From positions 1,028,501 through 1,092,500 of the forward strand of contig JACVTC010000043.1 of assembly GCA_016946835.1 (NCBI GenBank): a stretch of DNA of 64,000 nucleotides, read 5' to 3'. Under the pieces are notes generated by a model that saw only the letters and a program-made list of their open reading frames with translations, was not told where the DNA came from and did not search any database. The DNA is from Neocallimastix lanati (nom. inval.) (Eukaryota > Neocallimastigomycota > Neocallimastigomycetes > Neocallimastigales > Neocallimastigaceae). This document shows positions 1 through 15,629 of the stretch, one piece after another; the stretch's first letter is position 1; each line of letters starts with the position of its first letter. A program made the position numbers and the translations under genes.

Positions 1-535
1 TATATTTATTATTTGATATAATAAATAAAAGAAAATCTTTATTTTTATAATTTTTAAATATAAAAGGTAAAAAAAAATTATTTGATTTAAAAATAAGAGA
101 TTTTAATAATATATAAGTTAAATAAAAATTAAAGTCAACATAAAGAATTTTCTATTCATAAAGAAGGAATTTAAAAAATTTTACAAAAACAAAAATATAA
201 ATAAATTAAAATATAATGAAAAAAAAATAATGAATAAAAAATAAAATATCAGTATGAATTCTATGGAACCATGATATAATTTATTATATATAAAAATAAG
301 AAAAATTTTGGAAATTATCTTTTTAATAATTCGAAATTCATTTTTTATAATATATATATATAAAGTGTATATTGAAATATTTTTTATTCAAATAGTATAT
401 TTATTAAATAAACAAATAATAATAATATACAATATATTATTGCTTTTATAAATTATCTATTTTCTTTTTGCTATTTTTGAAATTTATTATTAATATTAGT
501 AAATATTATTAGTAAAGTGATATTAGATTTTAAAC

Positions 536-571
<36 letters not shown>

Positions 572-634
572 TTATAAATTAATAAATTTATAAATTTTAA
601 AAATTAAATAACAGAGAAAAAAAAAAAAAAAAAA
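1..634. other. upstream AT-rich region of the cellulase gene
   Basis: There is no coding signal here. A T-run near 541-566 and an A-run just before the start codon of the cellulase are the main landmarks. The promoter of the downstream gene must lie here, but I cannot point to a convincing TATA box or regulator site in sequence this AT-rich. Confidence 0.6.
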
Positions 635-3502
<2,868 letters not shown>

Positions 3503-3525
3503 ACAATTACTTAAAGAAAAAATAA

Positions 3526-3592
<67 letters not shown>

Positions 3593-3959
3593 AAGAAATT
3601 TAATATATATTTTAAAAATAATAATAATAATAATAATAATAAAAAATTAAAAAAAAATTAAATTAAAAAATTAAAAATAAAAATAAAAATAAAAAATAAT
3701 GATAAATTAAATTTTTAAACAAAAAAATAATAAAAGTACAAAATAAATTAAAATATATGGGTAAATAAATCAAAAAATATATTTAATGATTATTGTTAAA
3801 AGTCAGTGATAAAATTATTAATTAATATTTACTAATTGGTTTTATAATTATGTCAGTTTTATTAATACGTTTTTATGATAATAAATTATTAAGTTGAATA
3901 AATTGTATGATTTTATATTTTTAAAATGCAAATTATATATTTTATTATTTCACATATAT
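3503..3959. other. 3' flank of the cellulase gene
   Basis: AT-rich DNA with AAAT repeats and a long A-run (3557-3590) directly after the stop codon. No gene is seen. Confidence 0.6.
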
Positions 3960-3971
3960 TTCATATATTTC
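3960..3971. repeat. left target-site duplication of LINE copy 1
   Basis: The 12-bp sequence TTCATATATTTC occurs here and again at 5984-5995, immediately after the poly(A) tail of the LINE insertion. Confidence 0.8.
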
Positions 3972-5983
3972 CAAATTCACATATGTAGCTTTTCTTGATC
4001 TGAAAAAAGCCTATGACTCTGTTCCCATTTTCAACATTCTTACATAAATCTTTCACCTTGCTTGGTATCCGTGACAAATGTTTTGGTTTCATTTCTAATC
4101 TCTATCTTACCTCTAAAGCTAGAGCTCGTTACTTTGACATGTTATCAAATGAATTTCCTATTCATTGTGGTGTTAGACAAGGTTGCCCGTTATCACCTAT
4201 TTTGTTTAATTTATTCATTAATGATATTTTAAAAACAATTGTGATAAATATGGTGTTAGTATTGGTAATAAAAAATGTTGTAGTGGTCTTTTTGCTGATG
4301 ATATTATTCTCATAGCGTCTAGTGAAAGAAAAATGAAGGCTCTACTCAGTCATGTTTTTTGTTGGGCTAATAAAAATTAAATGTCTTTTGGTATCAATAA
4401 ATGTGCCAAAATGGATATTAAACCCTTAAATTTTGCTTCATATCCTGGTTATGAAGAACCTACATTTCACCTTGGTATGTATTCTATCCCTAAAGCATCT
4501 GTGTATATTTCCTTAGGTATCCCCTTCAGTAATGATCTTTCCCTTGAACCTATTATCACTTATATGAATACTAAAGTTAGAAAATCCTTATTTTCTTTCT
4601 CGAGTTTTTTATCCAATAATAAAGTTCCATTAACTTTTAAAAGATCTATTATTCAATCATATATTATTAGCAAAGTATTATATTTTGCTCTACTTTTAGG
4701 TTCAAACAAAAACAGTTCTAAGAATGTACAATCTTGAATTAACACAGCATTGTTATGGTGTATTGATTCTGACTCCTCGAACATGGAAAATTATCTTAAC
4801 ATTGAAAAGAAGAAAAAATGTAAAAGTTATATCAAAAGGAACTCAACGATTAGTGTTTATGCCTTATCTCGTGATCTTCAAGTATTTCCAATTGTTGGCT
4901 TTTGTGCTTCTTTTCAAATAAAATGCTTTTGTAAATGGAGAAATTCTAAATGTATTATTAAAGATCTCATAAATCATATCCCTTCTATGCCACGTTATTC
5001 TTGGTCGAAAAAATCACTGGTGCTCTACAAGAAAATTAAGAAAAAGAATATCACTAAATTCTGTCCTTGTTGTGGAAAAGGTGACCAATCTTTTATTTGA
5101 ATGCTCTACCTTTTCTTTATGTCGATGTAAATCTTTAGATTTTATCGATGATTTATTCATTATTTTTGCCAATGAAGTAAGGAATCTTTCCTTACTTCCT
5201 TCTTATTCTAATATTTTAGAATATGAAAATTTCATAAATAGGTATATTTATACATTCCTTCTTGGGGGAATTTCAGCTTTAGATAAACTACAATTCGATA
5301 CTGGGGAACAGAGACATTTAAGTGAACAACTCCTAAAAAGCTCACAGGGGTCTACTGTTCCGTATATTGTGGGGCTTGCGAAATACCTTGCTAATACAAT
5401 ATTAATCATCAGTAGCTCTCTTGAGTTACTTTTTGAGAGATTTAGCAAAAACACTTTCATTACCAAGAGTGCCGACGTCGTACCGATATGGCAAAGGAAT
5501 AGCGCAGTTAGAAGTCCTGTTAATTCTCATCAATACACGTTAACTAACAGCACAGTTCCCAACACAGAACCTATAGTAAGTAATTCAACTTTTGATGATC
5601 TTTCTTGTGGTTCAGGGGAGAGTTTAGTGGATACCACACTATCTATTTGAAAGATGTTACTTCTTTGTTTTATTATTTTAGATTTAACTGGTGATCATGT
5701 TACTACTCGTAGTATACATCACACCGAATTTTTTTTAACTTTTGAACTTATTTTTATTCTTTATTACATTAAATTTTCTTTGATTAATTAAAATTTGTTA
5801 TTTCTTAACTTTTTATTATTTTTTTATTTTACTTAAATCTTTTACATACATTTTATTTTTTTTTTTTTTATCTTTTAATTATATAATGTATTTTTATAAT
5901 TAAATGTAATACATAAAAATATTTTAATCTATTTAACAAAGCACTGGAAGTGTATTCTCTTCCTAGTCTAAAAAAAAAAAAAA
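3972..5983 (+). mobile_element. 5'-truncated LINE (non-LTR retrotransposon), copy 1
   Basis: Remnant of a non-LTR retrotransposon. It opens inside the reverse transcriptase at AFLDLKKAYDSVP (about 3987-4026). It continues through HCGVRQGCPLSPILFNLFINDI (about 4160-4230) and the catalytic FADDIILIA box (about 4290-4315). The C-terminal part has the cysteine motif CPCCGKGDQ...LLFECSTFSLCR (about 5060-5120), common downstream of LINE RTs. The reading frame is broken several times, so it is inactive; the last open segment ends at 5650. An A-run at 5970-5983 is the tail. Perfect 12-bp duplications flank the insert, showing target-primed insertion of an incomplete cDNA. The clade is not determined; a Tad1-like fungal LINE is my best guess. 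The 5' half, including any ORF1 and endonuclease, is absent. Confidence 0.88.
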
Positions 5984-5995
5984 TTCATATATTTC
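5984..5995. repeat. right target-site duplication of LINE copy 1
   Basis: Second copy of TTCATATATTTC, directly after the LINE poly(A) tract; it matches 3960-3971 exactly. Confidence 0.8.
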
Positions 5996-6185
5996 ACAAA
6001 TACGAATCATTTATTTATCTATTTATTTACTTATATATATTTGTATATATATAAATTTATTTATTTATTTATTTATTAATTATTATTTTGATTATATGAA
6101 ATGTAATTGAAAGTAATTATGTTCATAATAATTTTTTGTAATGTATAAAAGGGTGATTTATCTAAATGACCATTTTTAAAAGAGA

Positions 6186-7285
6186 AAAAAAATAAAATAA
6201 TTATTGTGGTATCTCTCTTATTAATAATGGTTTAAAAATCGTGGTGAAAATCATCGCTAATAGAATCTCCAAATATAGAATTTTAAAATATTAGACCTGA
6301 ACAATTTGGATATTATAATTGAGAAGAGTGTATAAGTCTTAACACTTAATTAATAATTATATGTCAGAGACGAAAAATTGTAAATAAAGATACGAAACTT
6401 ACTTTTTTGGGCCTTAAAAAAAAGCGTATGACTCAATTCCAATATATAACGCATTAATGAAGATTCGTCACTTAGGTATCAAAGGTAAGTGCTATAATTT
6501 TTTATTGAAAGCTTATACTTATCTACCAAAGCTTGTGCAAAGGTTGAAGGACTTTTATCTGAATCATTTTAGTATTAGTAAAGTGTTCGTTAAGGTTGTT
6601 CCCTCTCACCAACTTGTTTATTAATGTCATTTTTAATAAATATGATAAATATAGAATCTCAATTGGTGATTAACGCTTCTGTGGAGGTCCCTTTGCAGAT
6701 GATATTGGGTTATATGCTCCAACAAGATCTCAACTTAGGAAATTGTTAAAATTAGTCAGTAAGTGGACTAGAAATTATGAAAAGCAATTTAGTATCAATA
6801 AATATGCAAGTTTCGTAGTACAAGGGGAAAATTTCTAGATTTTTTAATAAAAAAGATCCTATCCTTTATCCTTCAAAACAAGGGTTATATAAAAAGAACT
6901 GCTATACCTACCAAGATGTACTGTTTTTTTTCATATAATATAAAACTGAAACCTTATCATATAATGATTGAATAATAAAGTTAGAAAAACACGTTATTCC
7001 ATTAAAGAATTTCTTAAGAATCCTCATATTCCTATCTCTTATAAACGAGAGTTATTTTCTGCTATAGTAATTTATCATTGTCAGAAAATAATATTCCTCC
7101 TCTATCGGAAAATGTACGATTGCTCAGGTAAAATGGTTTAAAAGATGAAAAAACTAGAATTGTATTATCTCTGTTTTACTAAGAGAGATTATCATGTTGT
7201 AGATGTCATGTATGGAATATAGAAAGTAAAAAATTTTAGCAGACAAATTAGATAAATTTTCATCAAAAAATGCCATTGTAATTAC
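6186..7285 (+). mobile_element. decayed LINE remnant, copy 2
   Basis: A second, more degraded non-LTR reverse transcriptase. Recognisable pieces in order are GISLINNGLKIVVKIIANRIS (about 6200-6265, written here as the standard RT block 1), KKAYDSIPIYNALM (about 6420-6460), a FADDIGLYAP box (about 6695-6730) and SINKYASF (about 6795-6815). Frames change repeatedly and many stops are present. The pieces are similar to but clearly older than copy 1. The right end runs into another dispersed repeat near 7280, so the original 3' end may be lost. Confidence 0.75.
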
Positions 7286-7392
7286 AAAATGCATTAAGAT
7301 AGGCTAGTAAGAGCCAATGCCTCTAAAGGAGAGGACTATAATTTTTTTCAGATTTTCAATTCAAACCCTAACCCGGATTAAAAAATTCCTTT
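7280..7392 (+). repeat. dispersed ~100-bp repeat with conserved frame, copy A
   Basis: Similar to the reverse strand of 19762-19862 and 37573-37686. The sense reading gives a peptide like the VRQASRANASEGED segment of the 37.6-kb copy, here with decay. It lies between LINE copy 2 and the foldback element. The family is not known to me. Confidence 0.7.
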
Positions 7393-7405
7393 TAACAGAA
7401 ATTTT

Positions 7406-7694
7406 GGGAGAGTTGCATTTCGCCAAATTGCATTTTGCCAAGTGGCGTATTATTAAAATGTTGCATTTCCCCAAGTTGTATTTCGCCAGGTTGCATTTCG
7501 ACAAGTGGAGTATTGATATAAATAAATAAATGAATAAATAAATAAATATTAATTCAAAATAATTTTTTTTTAAAATTGTTTTTATTCTATATTAATAATA
7601 TTTAATTTTATATATTGATTTATTTATTTATTTAATAATTTTCAATTTGGCTAAATGCAACTTGGCGAATTGCAATTTGGCGAAATGCCCCACA
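7406..7694. repeat. foldback repeat of TTGCATTTCGCCAAG units, copy 1
   Basis: The left arm is a degenerate tandem of about six 15-bp units (TTGCATTTCGCCAAG and variants). The right arm carries the same unit in the opposite direction (GGCGAAATGC...). The centre is TTTA/AAAT-rich with a 100-bp stretch shared with the copy at 49383-49597, which is inserted in the opposite orientation. No coding sequence is seen, so it looks like a non-autonomous foldback or MITE-like element. Confidence 0.75.
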
Positions 7695-8108
7695 CCCGAA
7701 TTTTTTCCTAAATTTATTTATTCACTTTATTTTGAATATTACTTTTATTTCACATTACTTTTTAAAAAATTATTGTATCAAATTTGAAAAAATAATATTT
7801 ATTTTTTTATTAATTTTTTTTTATTTTTTTTTTTTAAAAAAATATTCATATAATTAATAAATGAATAAATAAATAAAGTTAAAGTTCGCAATAATTACTG
7901 CTATAAAAAAAAATTCTGAAAGAATTTACTATATTAAATTTAGGTCACATAATCATTTCTTTAAAACTACAGTTTAAAATTTTTTAATAGATTAATATAT
8001 CAATTACTATTAAAAACTTATTTAATATAACTTACAATGATATGAATGTAATTAAAATAGGATTGCAACATATACGGTTGTGATATTATTATCAATTAGA
8101 TATTATTA

Positions 8109-8558
8109 TGTTAAAGTCCAACATAATATTTAAACTTTTGTACATTAAAGTATTATAAATATTTATAATATTTGATTCCGTTCTGATGCTGGTGGTCAAT
8201 AGAGATATATATAGGAAAGTTAGGAATGCATCTCCGGGCAGTGTGTAACGACGATTGAGAGCGGCGAAGCTGTTACAGTATGCCAATAACTCATCACCTT
8301 ACAGTAAATTAATAACTGTATGGCCATATGGGAGATGGGTACCCATATGTGCAAGTCTATGTTTTTTTTTTTTTTTTTTTGATTATGTAATAATTTGTAT
8401 GTAAAATATAAAAAGAAAATTTTTTTATGAAATTAATATTTTGAGTCTATTTAAATACTTTATTAAATCATATAAATTAATAAATAATAAATAAAATTTA
8501 ATTGAATAATAATACATTTTGTAGTGTACACATCATATCTTATATTGACTCCTTAATA
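8109..8558 (+). repeat. solo LTR of the Copia family, split by an insert
   Basis: Same family as the LTRs at 13285-13527 and 18287-18529, in the opposite orientation, starting TGTTAAAGT and ending GACTCCTTAATA. A 200-bp unrelated sequence sits inside it (8178-8377). Flanking pentamers TATTA and TATCA are a possible slightly decayed target duplication. It is an old solo LTR left by recombination of a full element. Confidence 0.85.
8178..8377 (+). mobile_element. 200-bp GC-richer insert ending in a T-run, inside the solo LTR
   Basis: The insert interrupts the LTR exactly between two copies of TTTGATT (8171-8177 and 8378-8384), a likely 7-bp target duplication. It is much richer in G and C than its surroundings, ends in about 16-19 T, and holds a perfect inverted repeat CATATGGG/CCCATATG near 8325-8350. 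It could be a SINE or a retroposed small RNA. I see no clear A or B box and could not match it to tRNA, 5S, U6 or SRP RNA. Confidence 0.55.
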
Positions 8559-8587
8559 TATCATTAATTAGATATTATTATTAATTT

Positions 8588-8640
8588 GATATTATTAAAA
8601 TGAAAGTAAGAATTGATATTATTAAAATGAAAGTAAGAGA
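8588..8640. repeat. 27-bp tandem duplication
   Basis: The stretch beginning GATATTATTAAAATGAAAG is present twice head to tail, period 27 bp. Confidence 0.8.
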
Positions 8641-11227
8641 ATATTTTTTAATACAAAAAATAAAATATAGTATTATCATACTTTTTGATATTTTATGCCA
8701 ATAAGGAATATGTCATTATTTGTAAAGAAGATATGGAAAATTTTTCAAGTAAAATCAATAAATTAATGAAGATTTCCTATTCAAATAAATTAAAATTGAT
8801 ATTTATATGGGATGTTAATGAAGAAAACTATCTATATAAGTTCAATTTCAATTTTTTAAAGTGAATATGGTACAATTTTTGATTTTCAATATTTAATTAA
8901 ATTGCAATATTAATTATGGAATACTATTCATTCCAGTTCTATCAAAAAATAAAAAAAAAAAAAAAATAACAATGAAAATAATAATAATAATAATAATAAT
9001 AATAGTAATAATATATTATATAAATTGGATATTGAAATTTCATTAATGAATTATCTATTTAAATAATATATATACATTAAAATTGCCATTGGAAACTAAA
9101 TTTTTTTTATCATTGTCCCGTTCAAACGAAAGATTTTTTGATTCATCTTTAAAACCATATTTTTCTGTTTCTTGTATAAACCTAATATATAGATAATAAT
9201 TTTAATGAAAAGTTACTATTTTTTTAATAATAAAAATAAGTTTCATACTGTAACTCTTGAATTCTAAAATTTATATGGGCTGGATGAAAAAAAAAAATAT
9301 CTTGATTGAAGTGAAAATTTATTTTCAATTATTTTATTTACATAAAATTTAAAATAATAATATTTAATAAAATTTTAAAATTATTTTTAAAATATTTAAT
9401 TATTTTTTTATTAAAATAATTTAAAAAAAAAAAAAAATACATATAATAAAATATAATTTATAATAATAAAAATAAAATATAAAAAAATTTTCTTTTGAAT
9501 TTTCTTTTTCAAATATTTTAAAAATCTCTCACTCATTAAAATTCTTTAATTTAATTTTAGCTTTAATTTTTATTTTATTTATATTTTATTTCATTAATAC
9601 ATTATAACTATTAATTTATATTTTATAATTACAATACTAATTATTAATTATATTCTTTTCATATATTAAATTTTTATTAATATCAAAAACTTCAATTTTT
9701 TTTTTATTATATCACTAAAATAAATACTTTTTTTTTTTTTTTTTTTTTATTTTTAGATTGTTAAATTTAAATTTTTATATTTAATGTATTTATAAAATAA
9801 AAAAAATATATTATACTAAAAAAATGTTTATTTATTTAATAATATATAAATTAGAACAAATATATCTATTATTACTTTCATATTTCTTAAAAATAAATAT
9901 ATATACAAATAAAATATAATTATTAAATAATAAATTTCTATAATCACAAATATTATAATATTAAATTAAAAAAGAATAAATATATTTCTTAACTCAAATA
10001 AAAAAATAACATTTTAGTTAAAAATAATTTATATATTATAATTTAATTAATTTTCAATTTAATATCATCACTTTCAGAATTTTTTCATTTAATTAATTTT
10101 CATTCTAATATCATCATTTTCAGAACTAATATCTTTTATAAGATCATACTTATTTTTACTTTTATTTATAACTATTTTCAATATTCATAATTTTATTTAT
10201 AACTGAAAATAGAATTGAATTATTTACTTTGTATAGATCGCTGAATTACAATCTTGATCTAATAAATCCCTACTTTCATCATATAGAAATTTATTAGACT
10301 AAGATAAACCATTTCAAAGTTTTATTATATATATATTATTATACTAAAAGTTAAAAACAATTAATAATATATTTTAATTCTTATTTTGTATTCTGCATTA
10401 ATTTTATATTTAGGTTGATTTTCCAAATTTGAACTAGTGTCAGTTATTCATATTAAACAATAATTTTGCTTATTCAAATACTTTTATAATTTCAAATAAT
10501 AATTAAGATTAAAGAAGAACTGATACTTCTATAGAAAATAAATTATGGAATATTTATATTAAAAATATTAATTTTTGATTTGAAAATTCCTGTAATTTTT
10601 TATATTCTTATTATGTTGTGATATTAATAAAATTAATATAAACATTATTTTCAATTTTCAATAACATTTATATTAATTTTATTAATATCACAATTTTAAA
10701 TTTAATCATGATATTATTTATTAATGTATAAAGTAAAGTATATTATATTTAATATAAAATAAATTATTACAAAAATTTCATTTTAAGATTTTTTATTTAT
10801 ATGTCTCTGTTGTAATTCTTTATGATTTTAATATAGGTATTATAAAACAAAATAACCGTTGATAAGCTTTCTTAGAACAGAATATAATAAATCCATCTAA
10901 TGATTAATAAATCTTTAAATATTTCAAAATCATTGGTTTCTTTCCTTTCAACTCTTCTTTTTGAAAAAAAAGGTACTAATACTAATGAGAAATAAAAGAA
11001 CAGTATAATTACCATGAAAGTTAAGATGCAAAGTGATAACAAAAGTGTTGATTCAAAAGAATCATTAGAAATAGTATCATTAAATAAAAACAACAGTTTT
11101 CAATTTAGTAATGTTAAAACGGACAATCCAAGTAGAGAACTAAATATTATTTTTTATTTTTTAACATTATTATTTAAATAATTTAAATTTTTGAACCTTA
11201 AAATGTTTTTATTCTATAATATCTAAA
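8641..11227. other. gene-free AT-rich region with a possible decayed gene
   Basis: No intact gene. On the minus strand, 10200-11130 shows scattered protein-like pieces: a hydrophobic segment with a short basic stretch (about 10880-11090, ending FFSKRRVERKE) and, further downstream, YDESRDLLDQDCNSAIY (about 10235-10295). These could be one decayed membrane-protein gene, but frames do not connect, and I do not recognise a family. Confidence 0.35.
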
Positions 11228-11400
11228 ATTTCTTTTTATTTTCTTTTTAATTTTCCATAAAATTAAGATTTCTTTTTATCTTCTTTTTAGTTTTCCATAA
11301 AATTCAGATTTCTTTTTATTTTCTTTTTAATTTTCCATAAAATTAAGATTTCTTTTTATTTTTTTCTTAATTTTCCATAAAGCAAAGATTTCTTTTTATT
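11228..11400. repeat. 40-bp tandem repeat, about four units
   Basis: The unit TTTCTTTTTATTTTCTTTTT followed by AATTTTCCATAAAATTAAGA recurs with a 40-bp period at about 11228, 11268, 11308 and 11348, then decays. Confidence 0.85.
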
Positions 11401-11814
11401 CTCATTTTTCTTTTTCTGAACGTCTAAAATATTCTTTTTATTTTCTTTTTTGTTTTTCTTTTTTTAAAAAAGTTTTTATACTTAATAAAATAATTACATC
11501 TAATATGATTATATATATAAATATATATATTTATCTTTTATAATTTAAAGACATGTTTATTAATATTGTACTTTTATTATTATTACAAGTAATGTTTTAA
11601 TTATAAAAATAAAAAAAAAGAAAAGATATTTTTCTAAAATTCAAAAAATTCAAAAATTATAAAATATCAAAATAATATAAATAAACAATATTTCATTATA
11701 TTTAAAAATGAATTTTTATATATATATTTATATTTAAATTATAATAAATAAAATAATATAAAAAAATCAAAAGTAATAGTAAAATAAGAAAAAATAATAC
11801 TATATGAATCTATA

Positions 11815-12000
11815 TTAATAACTAAATAATAAAATTCTATTACTAAATAATAAAATTCTATTACTATATAATAAAATTCTATTACTAAATAATAAAATTC
11901 TATTACTATATAATAAAATTCTATTAATAAATACTATAACAAAATAACAAAATCTATAACTAAACAATAAAATCTAAACTAAACAATAAAATCTAAACTA
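11815..12000. repeat. 22-bp tandem repeat, about eight units
   Basis: The unit AATAATAAAATTCTATTACT and close variants repeats with a period near 22 bp and degenerates toward the right end. Confidence 0.8.
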
Positions 12001-13284
12001 AAAAAAAATGTCTATTAATAATAAAAAATACTTCAAATTCTATTCTTTATTTTTTTTTCTCTTGAAGAAAAATGCTCTAGTTTTTATATTTCTCGAAAAA
12101 AAATTATGTCTAAATAACTAGTAATTTTTTAAAGGAAGTAGTAATATAAATTTAATAAAGCTAATGAATGTGTAATAATCATAAAAACGGTAATATCATA
12201 AATGGTTACTTTTTTTTTGTTATTGTTAACATTGAATGTAATGAGTAATAAATGTTTTATATAATGAATAAACGGTAACATTTAAAAGTTAATTAAACGG
12301 TCTATATAAGAATCATAAAAAAATATCAAATTTTTTTTTTATATTTATCATAATGAAAAAATAAATGTATCTTAATTTTTAAAATAATCATAATTAATTA
12401 ATTTAAACGAATAAAATTTAATTCAATAATTAATTATGATTAATATAACATAAAAATATAAACATTTGAATAAATTACTATAATTTGATATAATTATCAT
12501 AAAACATGTTTTTATCAAATGACTAAACTTTAATTTATATTTTAATTATTGTTTTAATAATAATAAAAGATAATAAAATTTTTATATATTTTTAATTAAT
12601 CTTTTTGAATATTTTAATACTAATGGATATATTTTTAAACAAATAAATTTTTATGCAATAAATGATTAACAAATAAATTAATGAAAATACAATAAATGAT
12701 TAATAATAAATTACTTTATATATTATTAAATATTATTATTTAATAATTTATTGTATTTAAGTAATTATAAATAATGAAATAACAATGAAAAGATTTATAT
12801 TTATAAATTAAATGAAAATAGAAAATAAATAATGAAATTAGTATAAAGAACCGTACAAAAATGTTTTGTTATAATGTTTGATGAAAATCATTAAATTTAT
12901 TTCAATTATTTTAAAATTTCTCATTTAAATTTGCTTTTTTACTCAAATTAAATATTTAAAACTTTAAAATATAATATTTGAAATTAAGGTATAAATCATT
13001 TCATGAAATTCGTGAAGTTTTTATTATTTCAAGTTTATTAAATTCTATATTTCTTTATTTTATTCTCATTTTACTATTGAATAATGTTTTTTTTTTTTTT
13101 TTTTTTTTTTTATAATAATAATTTTAAATATATATCAATTATAAAACTATTTAAAAATTATAATATTATTAGATATTTCTTTTTTTCAAACTTTAATTCA
13201 TAATGAAATTTGATATAGAATAAATGAAAAATTGAAATATATATTATGATTATCAATTATTATTATTATTATTAATATATATAT
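12001..13284. other. gene-free AT-rich region
   Basis: No coding, RNA or repeat signal that I can support, apart from homopolymer runs such as the T-run near 13087-13110. Confidence 0.6.
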
Positions 13285-13527
13285 TGTTAAGGAGTCAATA
13301 TAAGATATGATGTGTACACTACAAAATGTATTATTATTTAATTAAATTTTATTTATTATTTATTAATTTATATGATTTAAAAAAGTATTTAAAAAGACTC
13401 AAAATATTAATTTCATAAAAAAATTTTCTTTTTATATTTTACATACAAATTATTACTTAATCAAATATTATAAATATTTATAATACTTTAATGTACAAAA
13501 GTTTAAATATTATGTTGAACTTTAACA
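13285..13527 (-). repeat. 3' LTR of the Copia element
   Basis: 243 bp; on the minus strand it begins TGTTAAAGTTC and ends GACTCCTTAACA, the usual TG...CA ends in a short inverted repeat. The outer flank is TATAT. Confidence 0.93.
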
Positions 13528-13541
13528 TTCCCCCTACATTA
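13528..13541 (-). other. polypurine tract of the Copia element
   Basis: On the minus strand the purine-rich stretch TAGGGGGAA sits directly before the 3' LTR, the expected site of plus-strand priming. Confidence 0.75.
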
Positions 13542-15434
13542 AGTATTATATAATATTTTAATTATTATATACAAGTTTTTTTTTTTTTTTTTTTTTTTAA
13601 AAAATATATATATACAATTAAAGAAATATTATTCTTTGAAAATTAAATTTGTAAATTTTGTCATTTGTACTCCTGAGATACTTTTAGTTAATGGATCAGC
13701 TAACATGTTTTCAGTATTAATGTATTCTAATTCAATTTCGTTTTTCATAATCTCTTCTTGAATAAATTTATATCTTAAGTCTATATGCTTACATCTTCCT
13801 TTAGAATTTGTATCTTGAGCAATTGCAATGCATGCTTTATTATCTACCATAATTTTAAATTTTATATCTTGATTAAATATTTCCTTAAATAAATTTTTGA
13901 ACCATAAAGCTTGTTTAGTACATTCAGTTAAACTAACAAATTCAGCTTCAGCAGTAGATAAAGTTACGTTTTTCTGTAACTGAGATTTCCATGAAATAGG
14001 GCTTTTTCCAAGTAAAAATATATATCCACTTGTAGATCTTCTCGTCTTTTCATCGTTAGCAAAATCTGAATCTGAGTATCCAATAAATTTATTATTTTTA
14101 TTATAATGTAAAGATTTATTTTTTGTACCATTTAAATATTGTAAGATGCTCATTAAATTTTTATAATCAGCTTCTGTTGGATTTTCACATATTCTTGAGG
14201 CTTCACTTACAGAAAGCATTATATCAGACCTTGACTTTACAGCGATATATAGTAACGCACCAAGTAAAGATTTATATTCTTTTGGATCTATTAAATTTGA
14301 ATTATTTCTTTCATATTCTGTAATTTTCCTGCATGGTGTTTTTATTTGTTTTGTTTTCTTCATATTATATTTTTCTATTATTTTATTAATATAATCTATC
14401 TGATTTATTTTATAACCATCACTTGTTTTATAAATATTTATACCTATTATTTTAGTTGCATTAGAATCTTTAGAAATTTTATATTTATCTTTTAATTTGT
14501 TTACTGTATAGTTTATTTCATTTTTAATTCCTGTTATTAAAATATCATCTACATATAATGTTAGTAAACATGTTAATTTATTTTTTTATTATATTTCCCA
14601 AAGAGACATTTGTCAGTTTTGTAATTTCTAAAACCTATACTTACTAAGTAATGTGATATTTCATTATACCACATTCTTCCAGCCTGTTTTAAACCATAAA
14701 GAGCTTTTTTAAGTAGCCAGAATTTATTAGTATTAAAATTTTTATCACCATAAGGAATCTTTGTATAAATCTTTTCTTCCAAATCTGCATTCAAGTAAGC
14801 AGCTTTTATATCCAATTGTTTCAAATCCCAGTTGAACTTTGATGCAATAGCGACCGTAAGTCTTAGACTATCTGCTTGGACTGTTGGGGAGTATGTCTCT
14901 ATAAAGTCTTCTCCAGCAATTTGCTGACAACCAAGAGCCACTAATCTTGCCTTTTTCTTTTTTTTATCCTTTTCGGCAAAGACCCATTTAGTACCAATTA
15001 TATTTGCGTCAGCTGGTATGTTTTTTACCACTTTCATAACATTGTTGTCGTACATATTTTTTAATTCGTCATCTATTGCTTCTTTCCATTCTTCACTTTC
15101 TGGTGAATTAATAGCTTGTTGATACGTTGTTGGGATATTTGTTTTAATATTTAAAATTTTAAATCTTTTATTACTTACTGATTGTAATTTTTCTTTTCTG
15201 GAAGTTAAATTTTCTTCATTTGTATCATCTGAATTATTGCTATGTGATCTTTTCTTATTTATATATTTAAGTTTTCTTTCATTTAAAAATTCATTATCAG
15301 ATATCATATTTATTTTCTTCTATTTTAGTTTCATTATTATTATTAATAATTTTATTACTATTATTATTATTGTCATTATTATAAATATCTTTGTAGTTAT
15401 CATAATTATTATTAATATTATTATTATAAATATC

Positions 15435-15629
<195 letters not shown>

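Noticed and set aside
7366-7384. Telomere-like CCCTAACCC
   Set aside because: It is part of the dispersed repeat with a conserved frame; other copies have different bases there, and no tandem array exists.
8092-8286. 64-aa minus-strand ORF
   Set aside because: Spans the junction of the solo LTR and its insert, so it cannot be an old coding frame.
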